This document shows positions 1-11,130 of a stretch of DNA of 37,677 nt, in pieces (position 1 is the first letter of the stretch; each line of letters begins with the position of its first letter). The notes under the pieces are model-generated. The model was given only the letters and a program-made list of their open reading frames with translations. It was not told the origin of the DNA and ran no database searches. The stretch is from contig JAFIFJ010000054.1 in assembly GCA_020832085.1 (NCBI GenBank), positions 1-37,677 of the forward strand, written 5' to 3'. Source of the DNA: Gammaproteobacteria bacterium (GTDB taxonomy: Bacteria > Pseudomonadota > Gammaproteobacteria > Pseudomonadales > Azotimanducaceae). Made by a program: the position numbers and the translations under genes.

Positions 1-1
1 A

Positions 2-1480
<1,479 letters not shown>

Positions 1481-1503
1481 CGCCGGCTCAAGTCGGCAAT
1501 CAT

Positions 1504-1522
1504 CCGGGTGGCGAGCACCCGG
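1504..1522 (+). other. Intercistronic hairpin between lpdA and sucC
   Basis: A perfect 7-bp stem (CCGGGTG with CACCCGG) encloses a 5-base loop. It sits 22 bases before the sucC start and is not followed by a T-tract. It is more likely an mRNA processing or stability element, or a partial terminator that tunes sucCD relative to lpdA, than a full stop. The structure is seen directly; the role is inference. Confidence 0.4.
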
Positions 1523-1544
1523 TGTTCAACCTACGGGAACCGAT

Positions 1545-2714
1545 ATGAATCTGCATGAATATCAGGCCAAGAGCCTGTTCCGGGATTACGGGATCCCGGT
1601 CTCCACGGGCTACGCGGTGGATACGGCTGAGGAAGCCGTGGAAGCCGCCAAGAAGATCGGCGGTGAGCGCTGGGTTGCCAAGGTCCAGGTCCACGCCGGC
1701 GGCCGCGGCAAGGCCGGGGGCGTCAAGCTCTGCAACAGCCTCGACGAGGTGCGGGCTTTCGCGGACAGCTGGATCGGCAAGAACATCGTCACCTTCCAGA
1801 CTGACGAACACGGCCAGCCGGTGAGCAAGATCTTCGTGGAGTCGCTGACCGACATCGATCGTGAACTCTATCTCGGTGCGGTCGTGGATCGCTCCAGCCG
1901 CCGCGTCGTCTTCATGGCCTCCACCGAGGGTGGGGTGGAGATCGAGAAGGTCGCCGAGGAGACGCCGGAGAAGATCCTGCGCGCGGTCATCGACCCCTAC
2001 GTGGGTGCGCAGCCCTACCAGGGCCGGCAGCTCGCGTTTGCTCTTGGGCTGTCCGGCGAGCAGGTCAAGCAGTTCACCAGCGTGTTCATGGCGCTGGCGA
2101 AGCTGTTCGAGGAGAACGACTGCGCCCTGCTCGAGATCAATCCGCTGGTCATCACCAAGGAAGGCAAGGTGCATTGCCTCGATGCCAAGCTCGGTCTCGA
2201 CGGCAACGCCCTGTATCGCCATCCCAAGCTGAAAGCCATGCACGATCCTTCCCAGGAGGACGAGCGTGAGGCGGATGCGGCGAAGTTCAACCTCAACTAC
2301 GTGGCCCTCGACGGCAGCATCGGCTGCATGGTCAATGGCGCCGGGCTCGCCATGGGCACCATGGATCTGGTGAAGCACCGCGGCGGTTCGCCGGCCAACT
2401 TCCTCGATGTGGGTGGCGGTGCGACCAAGGAGGCGGTGTCGGAAGCCTTCAAGATCATCCTCTCGGACACCAACGTGAAGGCGGTGCTGATCAACATCTT
2501 CGGCGGCATCGTGTCCTGCGCCACCATCGCCGACGGCATCATCGGTGCGGTAGAGGAAGTGGGCGTGAACGTACCCGTGGTGGTGCGTTTCGAGGGCAAT
2601 AACGCGGAGAACGGCCGCAAGCGGCTGGCCGACTCCGGACTCAACATTACTGCAGCCAAGAGCCTGACCGATGCAGCGGACAAGGCTGTCGCCGCCGCAG
2701 GAGGAAAGGCATGA
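1545..2714 (+). CDS. sucC: Succinyl-CoA ligase (ADP-forming), beta subunit
   Basis: The beta subunit of succinyl-CoA synthetase binds the nucleotide and, with SucD, makes succinate, CoA and ATP from succinyl-CoA in the TCA cycle. The protein has 389 residues, the usual length. It opens with [12 protein letters not shown], typical of SucC, and has the ATP-grasp segment with [14 protein letters not shown] and the C-terminal CoA-ligase part with NIFGGIVSC. The frame stays open upstream, but conservation fixes the start at the ATG at 1545; an upstream start would add 43 unrelated residues overlapping lpdA. The ribosome site before it is weak (ACGGGAACC). The stop overlaps the sucD start by four bases (ATGA), so the two subunits are probably translationally coupled. 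Confidence 0.96.
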   Translation: MNLHEYQAKSLFRDYGIPVSTGYAVDTAEEAVEAAKKIGGERWVAKVQVHAGGRGKAGGVKLCNSLDEVRAFADSWIGKNIVTFQTDEHGQPVSKIFVESLTDIDRELYLGAVVDRSSRRVVFMASTEGGVEIEKVAEETPEKILRAVIDPYVGAQPYQGRQLAFALGLSGEQVKQFTSVFMALAKLFEENDCALLEINPLVITKEGKVHCLDAKLGLDGNALYRHPKLKAMHDPSQEDEREADAAKFNLNYVALDGSIGCMVNGAGLAMGTMDLVKHRGGSPANFLDVGGGATKEAVSEAFKIILSDTNVKAVLINIFGGIVSCATIADGIIGAVEEVGVNVPVVVRFEGNNAENGRKRLADSGLNITAAKSLTDAADKAVAAAGGKA

Positions 2715-3589
2715 GCATTCTCGTCAACAAGGATACGAAGGTCATCTGTCAGGGCTTCACCGGCTCCCAGGGCACGCTGCACTCGGAGCAGGCGCTGAAG
2801 TACGGCACCAAGCTGGTGGGCGGCGTGACTCCCGGCAAGGGTGGCGGCAAGCATCTCGGCCTGCCGATCTTCGACACCGTGCGCGATGCCGTGGACAAGA
2901 CCGGCGCCACCGCCTCGGTGATCTATGTTCCTGCGGCATTCTGCAAGGATTCCATCCTCGAAGCTGCGGATGCCGGCATCGAACTCATCGTCTGCATCAC
3001 CGAAGGTATTCCCACCCTCGACATGCTTGCGGTCAAGGCGGCCATCGAGACCCGCGGCAACGTGCGTCTCGTGGGTCCGAACTGTCCGGGCGTGATCACC
3101 CCCGGTGAATGCAAGATCGGCATCATGCCTGGTGAGATCCACCTGCCCGGCAAGGTCGGGATCGTCTCCCGCTCCGGGACGCTGACCTACGAGGCAGTGA
3201 AGCAGACCACGGATCGCGGCTTTGGCCAGTCGAGCTGCGTCGGGATCGGTGGTGACCCGATTCCAGGCAGCAACTTCATCGACATCCTGGCCCTGTTCGA
3301 AAAGGATCCGGGCACCGAAGCCATCGTGATGGTGGGCGAGATCGGAGGCAATGCCGAAGAGGAGGCCGCGGAATTCATCAAGGCCAATGTGACCAAGCCG
3401 GTGGTGGGTTACATCGCCGGTGTCACGGCACCTCCCGGCAAGCGCATGGGGCATGCCGGCGCCATCATCGCCGGTGGCAAGGGGACCGCGAAGGAGAAAT
3501 TCGCAGCCCTCAATGCCGCCGGTGTGCGCACCGTCGAAAGCCTCGCCGACATCGGGGATGCTCTGGCCGAAGTCACCGGCTGGAAGTGA
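2711..3589 (+). CDS. sucD: Succinyl-CoA ligase (ADP-forming), alpha subunit
   Basis: The alpha subunit carries the phosphohistidine intermediate of succinyl-CoA synthetase and pairs with SucC. It has 292 residues. The N-terminal CoA-binding Rossmann fold includes QGFTGSQGT (residues 14-22), and the active-site His is at position 248 in [16 protein letters not shown] strong ribosome site (GGAGGAAAG) lies inside the end of sucC, and the start overlaps the sucC stop. The gene is followed by a 12-bp-stem hairpin, so it probably ends the operon. Confidence 0.96.
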   Translation: MSILVNKDTKVICQGFTGSQGTLHSEQALKYGTKLVGGVTPGKGGGKHLGLPIFDTVRDAVDKTGATASVIYVPAAFCKDSILEAADAGIELIVCITEGIPTLDMLAVKAAIETRGNVRLVGPNCPGVITPGECKIGIMPGEIHLPGKVGIVSRSGTLTYEAVKQTTDRGFGQSSCVGIGGDPIPGSNFIDILALFEKDPGTEAIVMVGEIGGNAEEEAAEFIKANVTKPVVGYIAGVTAPPGKRMGHAGAIIAGGKGTAKEKFAALNAAGVRTVESLADIGDALAEVTGWK

Positions 3590-3597
3590 TCGCCATC

Positions 3598-3627
3598 TGC
3601 CGTGGCCGCGCGTCTGCGGCCACGGCA
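3598..3627 (+). terminator. Probable terminator after sucD
   Basis: A perfect 12-bp inverted repeat (arm TGCCGTGGCCGC) with a 6-base loop starts nine bases past the sucD stop. The stem is long and GC-rich but is followed by CGCTTCCCG rather than a clean T-tract, so termination efficiency is uncertain. It separates the TCA operon from the heat-shock promoter of htpG. Confidence 0.6.
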
Positions 3628-3649
3628 CGCTTCCCGAAGCTGATCCGGC

Positions 3650-3676
3650 CTTGAAATCGGGCCGTTTCAGCCCCAC
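3650..3676 (+). promoter_or_regulatory. Sigma-32 (RpoH) heat-shock promoter of htpG
   Basis: The -35 element CTTGAA (3650-3655, followed by A) and the -10 element CCCCAC (3671-3676, followed by CT) are separated by 15 bases. They match the RpoH consensus CTTGAAA / CCCCATnT almost exactly. Transcription would start near 3684, leaving a leader of about 37 bases before the htpG ATG. This is as expected for a chaperone gene and also rules against an htpG start at 3682. Confidence 0.8.
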
Positions 3677-3720
3677 CTCGGTTGTTCCGACGTCTCTACT
3701 GCAACGGGGAACAGCCAGCC

Positions 3721-5649
3721 ATGACCGCTGAAACCACAGCCTCCACGACCCGGGAAACCCGAGGCTTCGAAGCCGAAGCCCGGCAGCTTTTGAAGCTGAT
3801 GATCCATTCCCTGTACTCCAATCGTGAAGTCTTCCTGCGGGAGCTGATCTCCAACGCCTCCGATGCGGCCGACAAGCTGCGCTTCGTGGCCCTCGAACAA
3901 CCGGAACTGCTCGAGGATGACGCGGAGTGCCGGGTACGGATCGATGTGGACCGGGAGGCCCGGGAGATCCGCATCAGCGACAACGGCATCGGTATGAACC
4001 GAGACGAGCTGATCGACAATCTCGGCACCATCGCCCGCTCCGGAACTGCACGGTTCTTGGAGCAGCTCAGTGGCGACCGCGCCAAGGACGCCCAGCTCAT
4101 CGGTCAGTTCGGGGTGGGCTTTTACGCCTCGTTCATCGTCGCCGAGCGCGTGGTGGTGGAAACCCGACGTGCCGGCGATCCCCCCGGTCAGGGCTACCGC
4201 TGGTCGTCCACCGGCGAGGCCGACTATGACATCGAGCCCTGTGACCGCAGCGAGCGGGGCACGACGGTGACGCTGCACCTGCGCGAGGATGCCGAGGAGT
4301 TTCTCGAGTCCTTCCGCCTGCGCAGCGTGATCAAGAAGTACGCCGATCACATAGCCATTCCGGTGCAGCTGCGCAAGCCGGCCGACGAAAGCGGCGAGGG
4401 GGACGCCGAAGCTCCGGCCGCAGAGACCTGGGAGACCATCAACGCGGCCAGGGCCCTGTGGACCCGCGCCCGCAACGACATCAGTGACGACGAGTACCGG
4501 GAGTTCTACCACCACGTTGCCCACGACTTCGAGGACCCGCTGGCCTGGAGTCACAATCGCGTGGAGGGCAAGCTGGAATACACCAGTCTGCTCTACCTGC
4601 CGAAGCGGGCGCCTTTCGACCTCTACGACCGGGAGTCGCCAAGGGGGCTGAAACTCTACGTCCGGCGGGTGTTCATTCTCGACAACGCGGAGCAGTTCCT
4701 GCCGCTGTACCTGCGCTTTGCGCGGGGTGTGATCGACTCATCGGACCTGCCCCTGAACGTCTCGCGGGAACTGCTGCAGGAGGATGAACGGGTCGACAGC
4801 ATTCGCGCCGGTCTCACCAAGCGCATTCTCGATCTGCTGGAAAAACTGGCCAAGGAGCAGCCCGGGGACTATCAGGCGTTCTGGAAGGAGTTCGGCCGCG
4901 TGCTCAAGGAGGGGCCGGCGGAGGACTTCGGCAACCGGGAGCGCATCGCGCCCCTGCTCCGTTTCGCCACCACCCATGATGACGCTCCGGAGCAGGCCCA
5001 TGGGCTTGCGGACTACGTCGCCCGCATGAAGGACGGCCAGAAGCACATCTACTACGTGACCGGTGACAGCTTCGCGGCGGCCAAGGGCTCGCCCCATCTC
5101 GAGGTGTTCCGCAAGCACGGCGTCGAGGTGCTGCTGCTGACCGACCGGCTCGACGAATGGCTGATGACCGGGCTCGGCGACTTTGACGGCAAGAGCCTGC
5201 GTGACGTGGCCCGGGGTGATCTCGATCTCGAAGCGCTGGGGATCGACGATGCCCGGTCGGAAGAGGGCAAGCCGAAGGACGACGATGCCGCCCACGTCGC
5301 AGTCGAGCGCGTGAGCAAAACCCTTGGTGAGCGCGTCGCCGAGGTGCGGCTGTCCAGGCGCCTGACCGATTCCCCGGCCTGTCTGATCGTTCCGGAACAC
5401 GACATGGGGGCGCAGATGCGGCGTCTGCTGCAGGCGGCCGGCCAGGAGCCACCCGCCAGCAAGCCGATTCTGGAGATCAACCCAGACCATCCCCTGGTGA
5501 AACGTCTGTCCGCCAGCGAAGATGAAGCCCTGACGTCAGACTTGGCCGAGGTGCTCTTCGATCAGGCGACGCTGGCGGAAGGCGACCCGCTGGAGGACCC
5601 TGCGGCCTACGTCCGGCGGATCAATCGCCTGCTCGCTGAACTGCACTGA
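3721..5649 (+). CDS. htpG: Molecular chaperone HtpG (bacterial Hsp90)
   Basis: HtpG is a dimeric cytosolic ATP-dependent chaperone. The 642-residue protein has the N-terminal GHKL ATPase motifs: [18 protein letters not shown] near residues 36-53, DNGIGM near 87, and GTIARSGT followed by [10 protein letters not shown]. The middle client-binding domain and C-terminal dimerisation domain follow at normal length. The start is taken at the ATG at 3721 (MTAETTAST); a start at 3682 would coincide with the predicted transcription start. The gene stands alone behind a sigma-32 promoter. The following 65 bases lead into gpsA without an obvious terminator. Confidence 0.96.
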   Translation: MTAETTASTTRETRGFEAEARQLLKLMIHSLYSNREVFLRELISNASDAADKLRFVALEQPELLEDDAECRVRIDVDREAREIRISDNGIGMNRDELIDNLGTIARSGTARFLEQLSGDRAKDAQLIGQFGVGFYASFIVAERVVVETRRAGDPPGQGYRWSSTGEADYDIEPCDRSERGTTVTLHLREDAEEFLESFRLRSVIKKYADHIAIPVQLRKPADESGEGDAEAPAAETWETINAARALWTRARNDISDDEYREFYHHVAHDFEDPLAWSHNRVEGKLEYTSLLYLPKRAPFDLYDRESPRGLKLYVRRVFILDNAEQFLPLYLRFARGVIDSSDLPLNVSRELLQEDERVDSIRAGLTKRILDLLEKLAKEQPGDYQAFWKEFGRVLKEGPAEDFGNRERIAPLLRFATTHDDAPEQAHGLADYVARMKDGQKHIYYVTGDSFAAAKGSPHLEVFRKHGVEVLLLTDRLDEWLMTGLGDFDGKSLRDVARGDLDLEALGIDDARSEEGKPKDDDAAHVAVERVSKTLGERVAEVRLSRRLTDSPACLIVPEHDMGAQMRRLLQAAGQEPPASKPILEINPDHPLVKRLSASEDEALTSDLAEVLFDQATLAEGDPLEDPAAYVRRINRLLAELH

Positions 5650-5714
5650 CGGCGGCGACCCAAGGCATCCACTGACGGTTCGACTCCCGTGGGGTCGATC
5701 CACGAGGGCTACCC

Positions 5715-6806
5715 ATGGCAGGACGCAGTGCCGAACGGATTCCCGAAGTGGTGGCCGTGCTCGGAGGCGGCAACTTCGGTACGGTCATCGCCAACATCAT
5801 TGCCGCCCGCGGCCATGAAGTGCGGCTGTGGATGCGCGATCCCGGACAGGTGGAGGATACCCGGCGCTGGGGCGAGAACCGTCGCTACCTGCCGGGTCAT
5901 CCGCTGCACCGGCGGGTGCAGGCCATGGCCGATCTGCAGCAGGCGCTGACGGGGGCGGGCATGGTGTTCGTGGCGGTGCCCAGCGCTTCCATTCGCGAGG
6001 TGGCCGAAGACATGGCGCAGCTGATGGCGCCCGGAACCCTCCTGATCAGCACCACCAAGGGGATCGAAGGCCCAGGCGCCCACGCGCCTGCAGGCGGAGC
6101 CACTGCCTTTCGCCTGATGAGTGACATTCTCGAGCTCTGCTGCCCCGAGGCGCGGGTAGGCGTGCTGTCGGGTCCCAATCTCGCCGAGGAGATCGCTCGC
6201 GGTGACTATACCGGCACCGTGGTGGCGAGCAGTGACGCGGAGTTGCGCAGCCGGGTTCAGGAGACCCTGCATTCCCGCTCCTTCCGCGTCTACTCCAATC
6301 CGGATCGTTATGGCGTGGAACTCGCCGGTGCGCTGAAGAACATCTACGCCATTGCCTCAGGTATGGCTGCTGCGCTCGGCGCCGGGCAGAACACCCGCGC
6401 CATGCTCATCACCCGCGGACTGGCCGAAATGAGCCGCTTCGCGGTCAGTCAGGGCGCGAATCCGCTGACCTTCCTCGGTCTCGCCGGTGTCGGTGATCTC
6501 ATGGTGACCTGCTCCTCGCCGCTCTCGCGCAACCATCAGCTCGGCTATGCGGTGGGGCAGGGGGCCTCTCTCGCCCAGGCGCAGGAAGAAGTCGGTAAAC
6601 TGGCAGAGGGCGTCAACACCATTGCAGTGGTGCATGCCCGGGCGCGGGAGCTCGACGTCACCATGCCCATCGTCCAGGGCCTGCACGAGATCCTTTTCGA
6701 AGGTCGCGCCCTGGCTGAAGTGCTGGTGCGCCTGATGCTGGCCGAGCAGCGGGACGATGTGGCGTTCGTGGCATCGACAGCGGGCTTGGAGCAGGACCCA
6801 GAATGA
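5715..6806 (+). CDS. gpsA: Glycerol-3-phosphate dehydrogenase [NAD(P)+]
   Basis: GpsA reduces dihydroxyacetone phosphate to sn-glycerol 3-phosphate for phospholipid synthesis in the cytosol. The 363-residue protein is slightly longer than usual. It has the N-terminal nucleotide-binding GGGNFG (residues 17-22), the TTKGIE and SGPNLAEEI motifs, and the catalytic-Lys segment [12 protein letters not shown]. Part of the extra length is a short Gly/Ala/Pro insertion right after TTKGIE. It overlaps the DUF4892 gene by four bases, a pairing also found in Pseudomonas-type genomes. A GAGG ribosome site precedes the start. Confidence 0.94.
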   Translation: MAGRSAERIPEVVAVLGGGNFGTVIANIIAARGHEVRLWMRDPGQVEDTRRWGENRRYLPGHPLHRRVQAMADLQQALTGAGMVFVAVPSASIREVAEDMAQLMAPGTLLISTTKGIEGPGAHAPAGGATAFRLMSDILELCCPEARVGVLSGPNLAEEIARGDYTGTVVASSDAELRSRVQETLHSRSFRVYSNPDRYGVELAGALKNIYAIASGMAAALGAGQNTRAMLITRGLAEMSRFAVSQGANPLTFLGLAGVGDLMVTCSSPLSRNHQLGYAVGQGASLAQAQEEVGKLAEGVNTIAVVHARARELDVTMPIVQGLHEILFEGRALAEVLVRLMLAEQRDDVAFVASTAGLEQDPE

Positions 6807-7744
6807 CTATGAAGTTCTCGATTGCGTTGCCATCCGGGCAGGTCCCGGTGTTCGCCCTGGCCGGAATGATGCTGGCCTGCACCTTGCTCAGCCCGTTGGC
6901 GCGGGCCGAGCAGGCGGCGGCCGGTATCGAACCCTTCACCGGGGCCGAAGTGGCCTATTCCTCCACGGGCCGGGAGGTCCGCACCCATTCAGTCCCGGTG
7001 GATCGCATCTCCCGGGTGGATGGCTTCATGCAGCCCCGGACGGCCCGGGAGGTCAGGGGCCGCTTGAGCAGCATCACCTGGCGCCATCCGCGGGGGGTGA
7101 CCTCGGAGGCTGTCTTCATGCATCTGCGCTCGCAGCTGCGGGGAGAGCCCTGGTACGAGTGCCAGAGCCGGGACTGTGGGCCGAGCACCTACTGGGCCCA
7201 TCGGCAGTTCGAGGTGGCGGACCTGTACGGCGGCGACGGCACCCAGTTCTATGTGGCGGTGCCCCGAGCCACCGCCGCGGGGCCGGTACTGACCATGCTC
7301 TATGTGGTGCAGCGGGGGACCCGTGAGGTGCTCGCCCATGTGGCAGAGATCGTCATGGAACAGACGGAAGCCGCTACGGCTGCACCGGACCGCATGGCGC
7401 ATACCCTGCTGGAGACGGGCGTGGTCCGTCTGCCGATGGTGTTCACGGCCGATGGTGAAGCGGACGGTGACATCGGCCCGCTGCTGGAAGGCCTCGGACA
7501 GGCGGCTTCGGGCCTGTCTGCGGCATTGGAGCTTTGGCTGGTGGTGCATTTGCGCGACCGTGGCCGGGGCGGTGAAGCCACCCTGGCTGCCTCCCGCGAC
7601 CGGGCCGAGCGGCTCGCGGCCCGCGTTGCCGAAGCGGTACCCGACCGGACCGTTGCCGGCTACGGCGTGGGCGCGCTGATCCCCGGCGTGCTGGGTGACG
7701 AGGATGCCGTGGTGCAGATCGTCGTTCAGCAGCCGGCTGACTGA
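6803..7744 (+). CDS. DUF4892 family exported protein
   Basis: This is an exported protein of unknown function, 313 residues. A signal peptide is clear: a hydrophobic stretch ([16 protein letters not shown]) ends in ARA, with cleavage likely before EQAA. The middle region, with a Cys pair in [17 protein letters not shown], matches my recollection of DUF4892, which sits next to gpsA in pseudomonads. The last ~100 residues ([12 protein letters not shown] onward) loosely resemble an OmpA-like peptidoglycan-binding fold, but I would not insist on that. The start overlaps the gpsA stop (ATGA); a second in-frame ATG lies at 6809. A periplasmic or outer-membrane location is inferred. Confidence 0.8.
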   Translation: MTMKFSIALPSGQVPVFALAGMMLACTLLSPLARAEQAAAGIEPFTGAEVAYSSTGREVRTHSVPVDRISRVDGFMQPRTAREVRGRLSSITWRHPRGVTSEAVFMHLRSQLRGEPWYECQSRDCGPSTYWAHRQFEVADLYGGDGTQFYVAVPRATAAGPVLTMLYVVQRGTREVLAHVAEIVMEQTEAATAAPDRMAHTLLETGVVRLPMVFTADGEADGDIGPLLEGLGQAASGLSAALELWLVVHLRDRGRGGEATLAASRDRAERLAARVAEAVPDRTVAGYGVGALIPGVLGDEDAVVQIVVQQPAD

Positions 7745-7753
7745 GCAGCGGCC

Positions 7754-8677
7754 ATGGCCATCGGGTCACGGGAAGGGGCAGCGCCGGAGTTGCTCACGGT
7801 TCGCGACTGGCTGCGCTGGACCGCATCGCAGCTGGCGCGGGCGGAACTGCACTTCGGTCACGGCACGGACTCGGCCTGGGACGAAGCGGTGGCCCTGGTA
7901 CTGGGCTGGTTGCGGGTGCCCGAAGATCGCGCTGAGGTGCTTCTGGATGCACGGCTGACCCGGCAGGAAGCCGCCGCCCTGGCGGCCTGTGTTGCGCAAC
8001 GCATCGAGGAGCGGGTCCCGGTTCCCTACCTCACAGGATTGGCGCGCTTTGCCGGCCTGGAGTTCGAAGTGGATTCGAGGGTGCTCATCCCGCGCTCGCC
8101 CATGGCCGAGCTGCTGCTGGCAGGCCTGCAGCCCTGGCTGGGGGAGCGGCAGCCTCGGATGATTCTCGACCTCGCCACCGGCTGCGGCTGCATCGGTATT
8201 GCTGCGGCCATGGCCTTTCCCGAGGCGGAAGTGGTGCTGGCGGACATCGACGCCGCTGCGCTGGACGTGGCCCGGCGCAACGTGCGCCGTCATGGGCTCG
8301 AGGACCGGGTGCGCGTGGTGGCCAGCGATCTCTTTGCCGGGCTCACGGACGAAACCTTCGATGTGATCCTCAGCAATCCGCCCTATGTGGACCCGGAGGA
8401 TCTCGCGAACATGCCGGAAGAGTTCCGCCATGAGCCCATGGCCGCCCTGGCCGGTGGTGGCGCTGACGGCCTGGAGCTGGTGCAGCAACTGCTGCAGGCA
8501 GCTCCGGGTCATCTGGCGGCGGACGGCCTGCTGCTGCTGGAGGTGGGTAACTCGGCGCCGGCGCTGCTGATCCGGGAGCCGCGTCTGCCCTGGCTGTGGC
8601 CGGAACTGGAGGCTGGCGGCTTCGGCGTGGGGATCATCGATCGCGGCGATCTCGTGGCGGGTCTGCGGCAGGGCTGA
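7754..8677 (+). CDS. prmB: 50S ribosomal protein L3 N5-glutamine methyltransferase
   Basis: PrmB methylates a glutamine of ribosomal protein L3 using S-adenosylmethionine. The 307-residue protein has a helical N-terminal domain and a Rossmann methyltransferase domain with LDLATGCGCIGIA (residues 138-150), the acidic ADID loop, and the glutamine-methyltransferase signature NPPY (208-211). The related PrmC (release-factor) enzyme is the alternative, but position directly before aroC and the PRSPMAELL segment favour PrmB. It starts nine bases after the DUF4892 stop, so co-transcription is possible. Confidence 0.9.
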   Translation: MAIGSREGAAPELLTVRDWLRWTASQLARAELHFGHGTDSAWDEAVALVLGWLRVPEDRAEVLLDARLTRQEAAALAACVAQRIEERVPVPYLTGLARFAGLEFEVDSRVLIPRSPMAELLLAGLQPWLGERQPRMILDLATGCGCIGIAAAMAFPEAEVVLADIDAAALDVARRNVRRHGLEDRVRVVASDLFAGLTDETFDVILSNPPYVDPEDLANMPEEFRHEPMAALAGGGADGLELVQQLLQAAPGHLAADGLLLLEVGNSAPALLIREPRLPWLWPELEAGGFGVGIIDRGDLVAGLRQG

Positions 8678-8760
8678 CGCCGGGGCTCGCAGCGTTCTCC
8701 CGACGCAATGCGCCCACAGCAGAGCCTTCGATCGAAACGTATTCCACAAGAGAGCGCTTG

Positions 8761-8789
8761 CTGAAGCGGCCGGCGGCCTGCGCTATGAT
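8761..8789 (+). promoter_or_regulatory. Candidate sigma-70 promoter of aroC
   Basis: The -10-like TATGAT (8784-8789) is preceded at 17 bases by CTGAAG (8761-8766), a modest -35. It lies in the 144-base gap between prmB and aroC, 33 bases before the aroC ATG. The -10 is good; the -35 match is weak. Confidence 0.45.
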
Positions 8790-8821
8790 CGCCGCCGCGC
8801 ATTCTCGGCGGTGAGATTTTC

Positions 8822-9904
8822 ATGTCAGGCAACAGCTTCGGGCTTCTGTTCACGGTCACGACCTTTGGTGAAAGCCACGGCCCGGCCTTGGGGTGTATCG
8901 TCGACGGCTGTCCGCCGGGGCTGCCGCTCACTGAGGCGGACATCCAGCTCGATCTCGATCGCCGCCGTCCGGGCACATCCAAGTACACGACCCAGCGGCG
9001 TGAACCCGATGCAGTCCGCATTCTGTCCGGAGTCTTCGAGGGCGAAACGACCGGCACGCCCATCGGGCTTCTGATCGAGAACACCGACCAGCGATCCCGG
9101 GATTACGCCGACATCGCCAAGCAGTACCGTCCGGCCCACGCCGACTTCACCTACGATCGCAAGTACGGCCGGCGGGACTATCGCGGCGGTGGTCGCTCCT
9201 CGGCCCGGGAAACGGCGGCCCGGGTGGCTGCTGCTGCCATCGCGCGGCGCTATCTGGATCTGCGCTGCGGCGTGACGATCCGGGGCTATCTGTCCCAGAT
9301 GGGGCCATTCCGGCCCGCCCGGCACGACTGGGCCGCGGTGGCCGAGAACCCCTTCTTCTGGCCTGATCCGGATACGGTGGGTGATCTCGAAGCCGCCATC
9401 GACGCGCTGCGGCGGGAAGGGGACTCGGTGGGCGCCCGGGTCACTGTGGTGGCCAGCAACGTTCCGACCGGTCTCGGCGAGCCGGTCTTCGACAAGCTCG
9501 ATGCCGATCTCGCCCATGCGCTGATGGGAATCAACGCCGTGCGGGCCGTGGAAATCGGTGACGGCATGGCAGTGGTCACCCAGCGCGGCAGTGAGCATCG
9601 CGACGAGATGACCGCAGCGGGCTTTCTCTCCAACCGCTCGGGGGGCACGCTGGGCGGCATCAGCAGCGGCCAGGACATCATTGCCAGCATTGCACTGAAG
9701 CCCACCTCCAGCGTCCGCATCCCCGGTCGCAGCATCGATCGCGACGGCAACGAAGTGGAGGTGGTGACCACCGGGCGGCACGACCCCTGCGTGGGGATCC
9801 GGGCCACCCCCATCGCCGAAGCCATGGTGGCCCTCGTCCTCATGGACCACCTGCTGCGCCATCGCGGCCAGAATCCCAATCGGGCGCCGAACACCCAGGA
9901 TTGA
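8822..9904 (+). CDS. aroC: Chorismate synthase
   Basis: AroC makes chorismate from 5-enolpyruvylshikimate 3-phosphate, the last shikimate step, using reduced FMN. The 360-residue protein has [14 protein letters not shown] near the N-terminus, RPAHADFTY with the [11 protein letters not shown] signature, and the C-terminal GGISSGQDI and HDPC motifs. It supplies chorismate for the trp genes further along and for folate. The gene probably has its own promoter, and it ends in the REP-containing gap before the convergent lysR gene. Confidence 0.97.
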   Translation: MSGNSFGLLFTVTTFGESHGPALGCIVDGCPPGLPLTEADIQLDLDRRRPGTSKYTTQRREPDAVRILSGVFEGETTGTPIGLLIENTDQRSRDYADIAKQYRPAHADFTYDRKYGRRDYRGGGRSSARETAARVAAAAIARRYLDLRCGVTIRGYLSQMGPFRPARHDWAAVAENPFFWPDPDTVGDLEAAIDALRREGDSVGARVTVVASNVPTGLGEPVFDKLDADLAHALMGINAVRAVEIGDGMAVVTQRGSEHRDEMTAAGFLSNRSGGTLGGISSGQDIIASIALKPTSSVRIPGRSIDRDGNEVEVVTTGRHDPCVGIRATPIAEAMVALVLMDHLLRHRGQNPNRAPNTQD

Positions 9905-9981
9905 AGACCGTTCGTGGAAAGCTGCGATCTTGATGACGTGCACCGGAGGCAGCGTCTCAGCTTCGGCGGAGCGTTTCGAAA

Positions 9982-10074
9982 TCGGCCCAATCGCTGCGCG
10001 ATCAGGGCCTTCCCACAAACGTGGCAGCGCGCCAGCAGTGGGAGAGCGCTATTTCGCGCAGCGAAATGCGCCGA
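9982..10074. repeat. Pair of inverted REP-like palindromic elements (BIME-like)
   Basis: Two similar ~35-base units lie in opposite orientation in the 200-base gap between the convergent aroC and lysR genes. The minus-strand unit (10016 back to 9982) and the plus-strand unit (10038-10074) both begin GTGGGA, contain the shared core TCGCGCAGCGA and end GCCGA. Each can fold into a hairpin, for example a 7-bp stem with loop GCA at 10051-10067, and their cores form a 10-bp inverted repeat (9992-10001 with 10054-10063). A GTGG-type head before a palindrome resembles the REP elements mobilised by RAYT transposases. I see no further copy in this window. The rest of the gap (9905-9981, 10075-10104) shows nothing else. 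Confidence 0.6.
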
Positions 10075-10104
10075 TCTGCGCGACGGAGAGCGAAGTCAGC
10101 GTCT

Positions 10105-10986
10105 TCAGTGGTCGTCACCGTAGGCTTCCAGAACTTCGAGGAAGGCGCGGACGGCGTTGGACGGCGTGCGTTCGGGATGTCGGACCCAGCCCAGGTGACG
10201 GGTCATGGGCGGAGCGTCCCGGGGTGTGATCTGACGCAGGCGGTGGTCGATCATGGTCGCCGGTAGCACCGTCCAGCCGAGTCCGATCCCCGCCATCATG
10301 CGGATGGTCTCCAGGTAGTTCGTGGACATGGTGGCGTCGAGGCGAATGCCGGCAGCCTCGAACATCGCGGTGACGATGCGCCCGGTGTAGGTGCCCGCTC
10401 CCGGCAGTACGGCACGGTGCTCGCCGAGTTCGGTGAGGCTCGGGGCAGAACGGTCAGCCAGGGGGTGCTCGGGAGCGACGGCGAACAGCAGCGGGTCGTT
10501 CCAGATCACCCGGCTTGCCAGGGGCGGTACGCCATCGGGGGCCAGGGTGACGACGGCCAGCTCCAGGTGACCGTGCAGCAGCAGATCGTGAGCCGTTTCC
10601 GAATCCAGGAACTGCATGTCCAGCGCCACGTCCGGGTGGCTGCTGCTGAAGGCCCGTAGCACTTCGGGCAGGCGGTGCAGACCGATGTGATGGCTGGTGC
10701 CGAGCAGCAAACGGCCCCCCACAGCGCCGCTGAGGTTGCGCAGCAGGACGCGACTGTCCTCGATTTCGCTGAGTATGCGCCGGGCGCGGGGCAGCAGGGT
10801 GCGACCGGCTTCGGTGAGGGTGACGGAGCGGCCGACCCGATCGAACAGGCGCGCATGCAGTTCCTGTTCGAGGGATGCGATGCGGCGGCTGATGGCCGAC
10901 TGGGTCACGTGCAGGCGTTCGGCGGCGATGGAGAAGGAGCCGGTGTCCGCCACCTGGACGAAGGCGCTGAGGTCCGGGGTATCCAT
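10105..10986 (-). CDS. LysR-family transcriptional regulator, divergent from leuCDB
   Basis: A LysR-type regulator of 293 residues. The N-terminal winged helix-turn-helix is clear (FSIAAERLHVTQSAISRRI, then LEQELHARLFDR), and a periplasmic-binding-like effector domain fills residues ~90-290. It is transcribed away from leuC across a 144-base gap containing a dyad operator, so it probably controls the leuCDB genes and itself. The effector is unknown; a leucine-pathway intermediate is a reasonable guess by analogy with other LysR/leu pairs. It ends towards aroC at the REP-like pair. Confidence 0.88.
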   Translation of the reverse strand: MDTPDLSAFVQVADTGSFSIAAERLHVTQSAISRRIASLEQELHARLFDRVGRSVTLTEAGRTLLPRARRILSEIEDSRVLLRNLSGAVGGRLLLGTSHHIGLHRLPEVLRAFSSSHPDVALDMQFLDSETAHDLLLHGHLELAVVTLAPDGVPPLASRVIWNDPLLFAVAPEHPLADRSAPSLTELGEHRAVLPGAGTYTGRIVTAMFEAAGIRLDATMSTNYLETIRMMAGIGLGWTVLPATMIDHRLRQITPRDAPPMTRHLGWVRHPERTPSNAVRAFLEVLEAYGDDH

Positions 10987-11008
10987 GGTGCCAGCTATGC
11001 CTGTATCG

Positions 11009-11030
11009 CATTAAAGTCATGACAATAATG
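11009..11030. promoter_or_regulatory. Dyad operator for the LysR regulator
   Basis: A 22-base nearly perfect palindrome: outer arms CATTA (11009-11013) and TAATG (11026-11030) flank a perfect inner GTCATGAC (11016-11023), with only the AA spacers unmatched. It contains the LysR-type T-N11-A pattern (T11012, A11024). It lies four bases upstream of the leuC -35 element and 23-44 bases before the lysR start, the usual place for LysR activation and autoregulation. Confidence 0.65.
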
Positions 11031-11033
11031 AAT

Positions 11034-11062
11034 TTGTCTCATTGCTGGCAAACCCTTAGGAT
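11034..11062 (+). promoter_or_regulatory. Sigma-70-type promoter of leuC
   Basis: The -35 TTGTCT (11034-11039) and -10 TAGGAT (11057-11062) are separated by 17 bases. Each matches consensus at four of six positions. Transcription would begin near 11069, about 60 bases before leuC, placing the adjoining dyad centre near -50. Confidence 0.6.
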
Positions 11063-11130
11063 GGCGCCCTTCGAGTTTTGGTCACCGGCGCGTCGGTTCA
11101 CTTCGCGCGAGAAGCCCATGGAGTCTGCGC

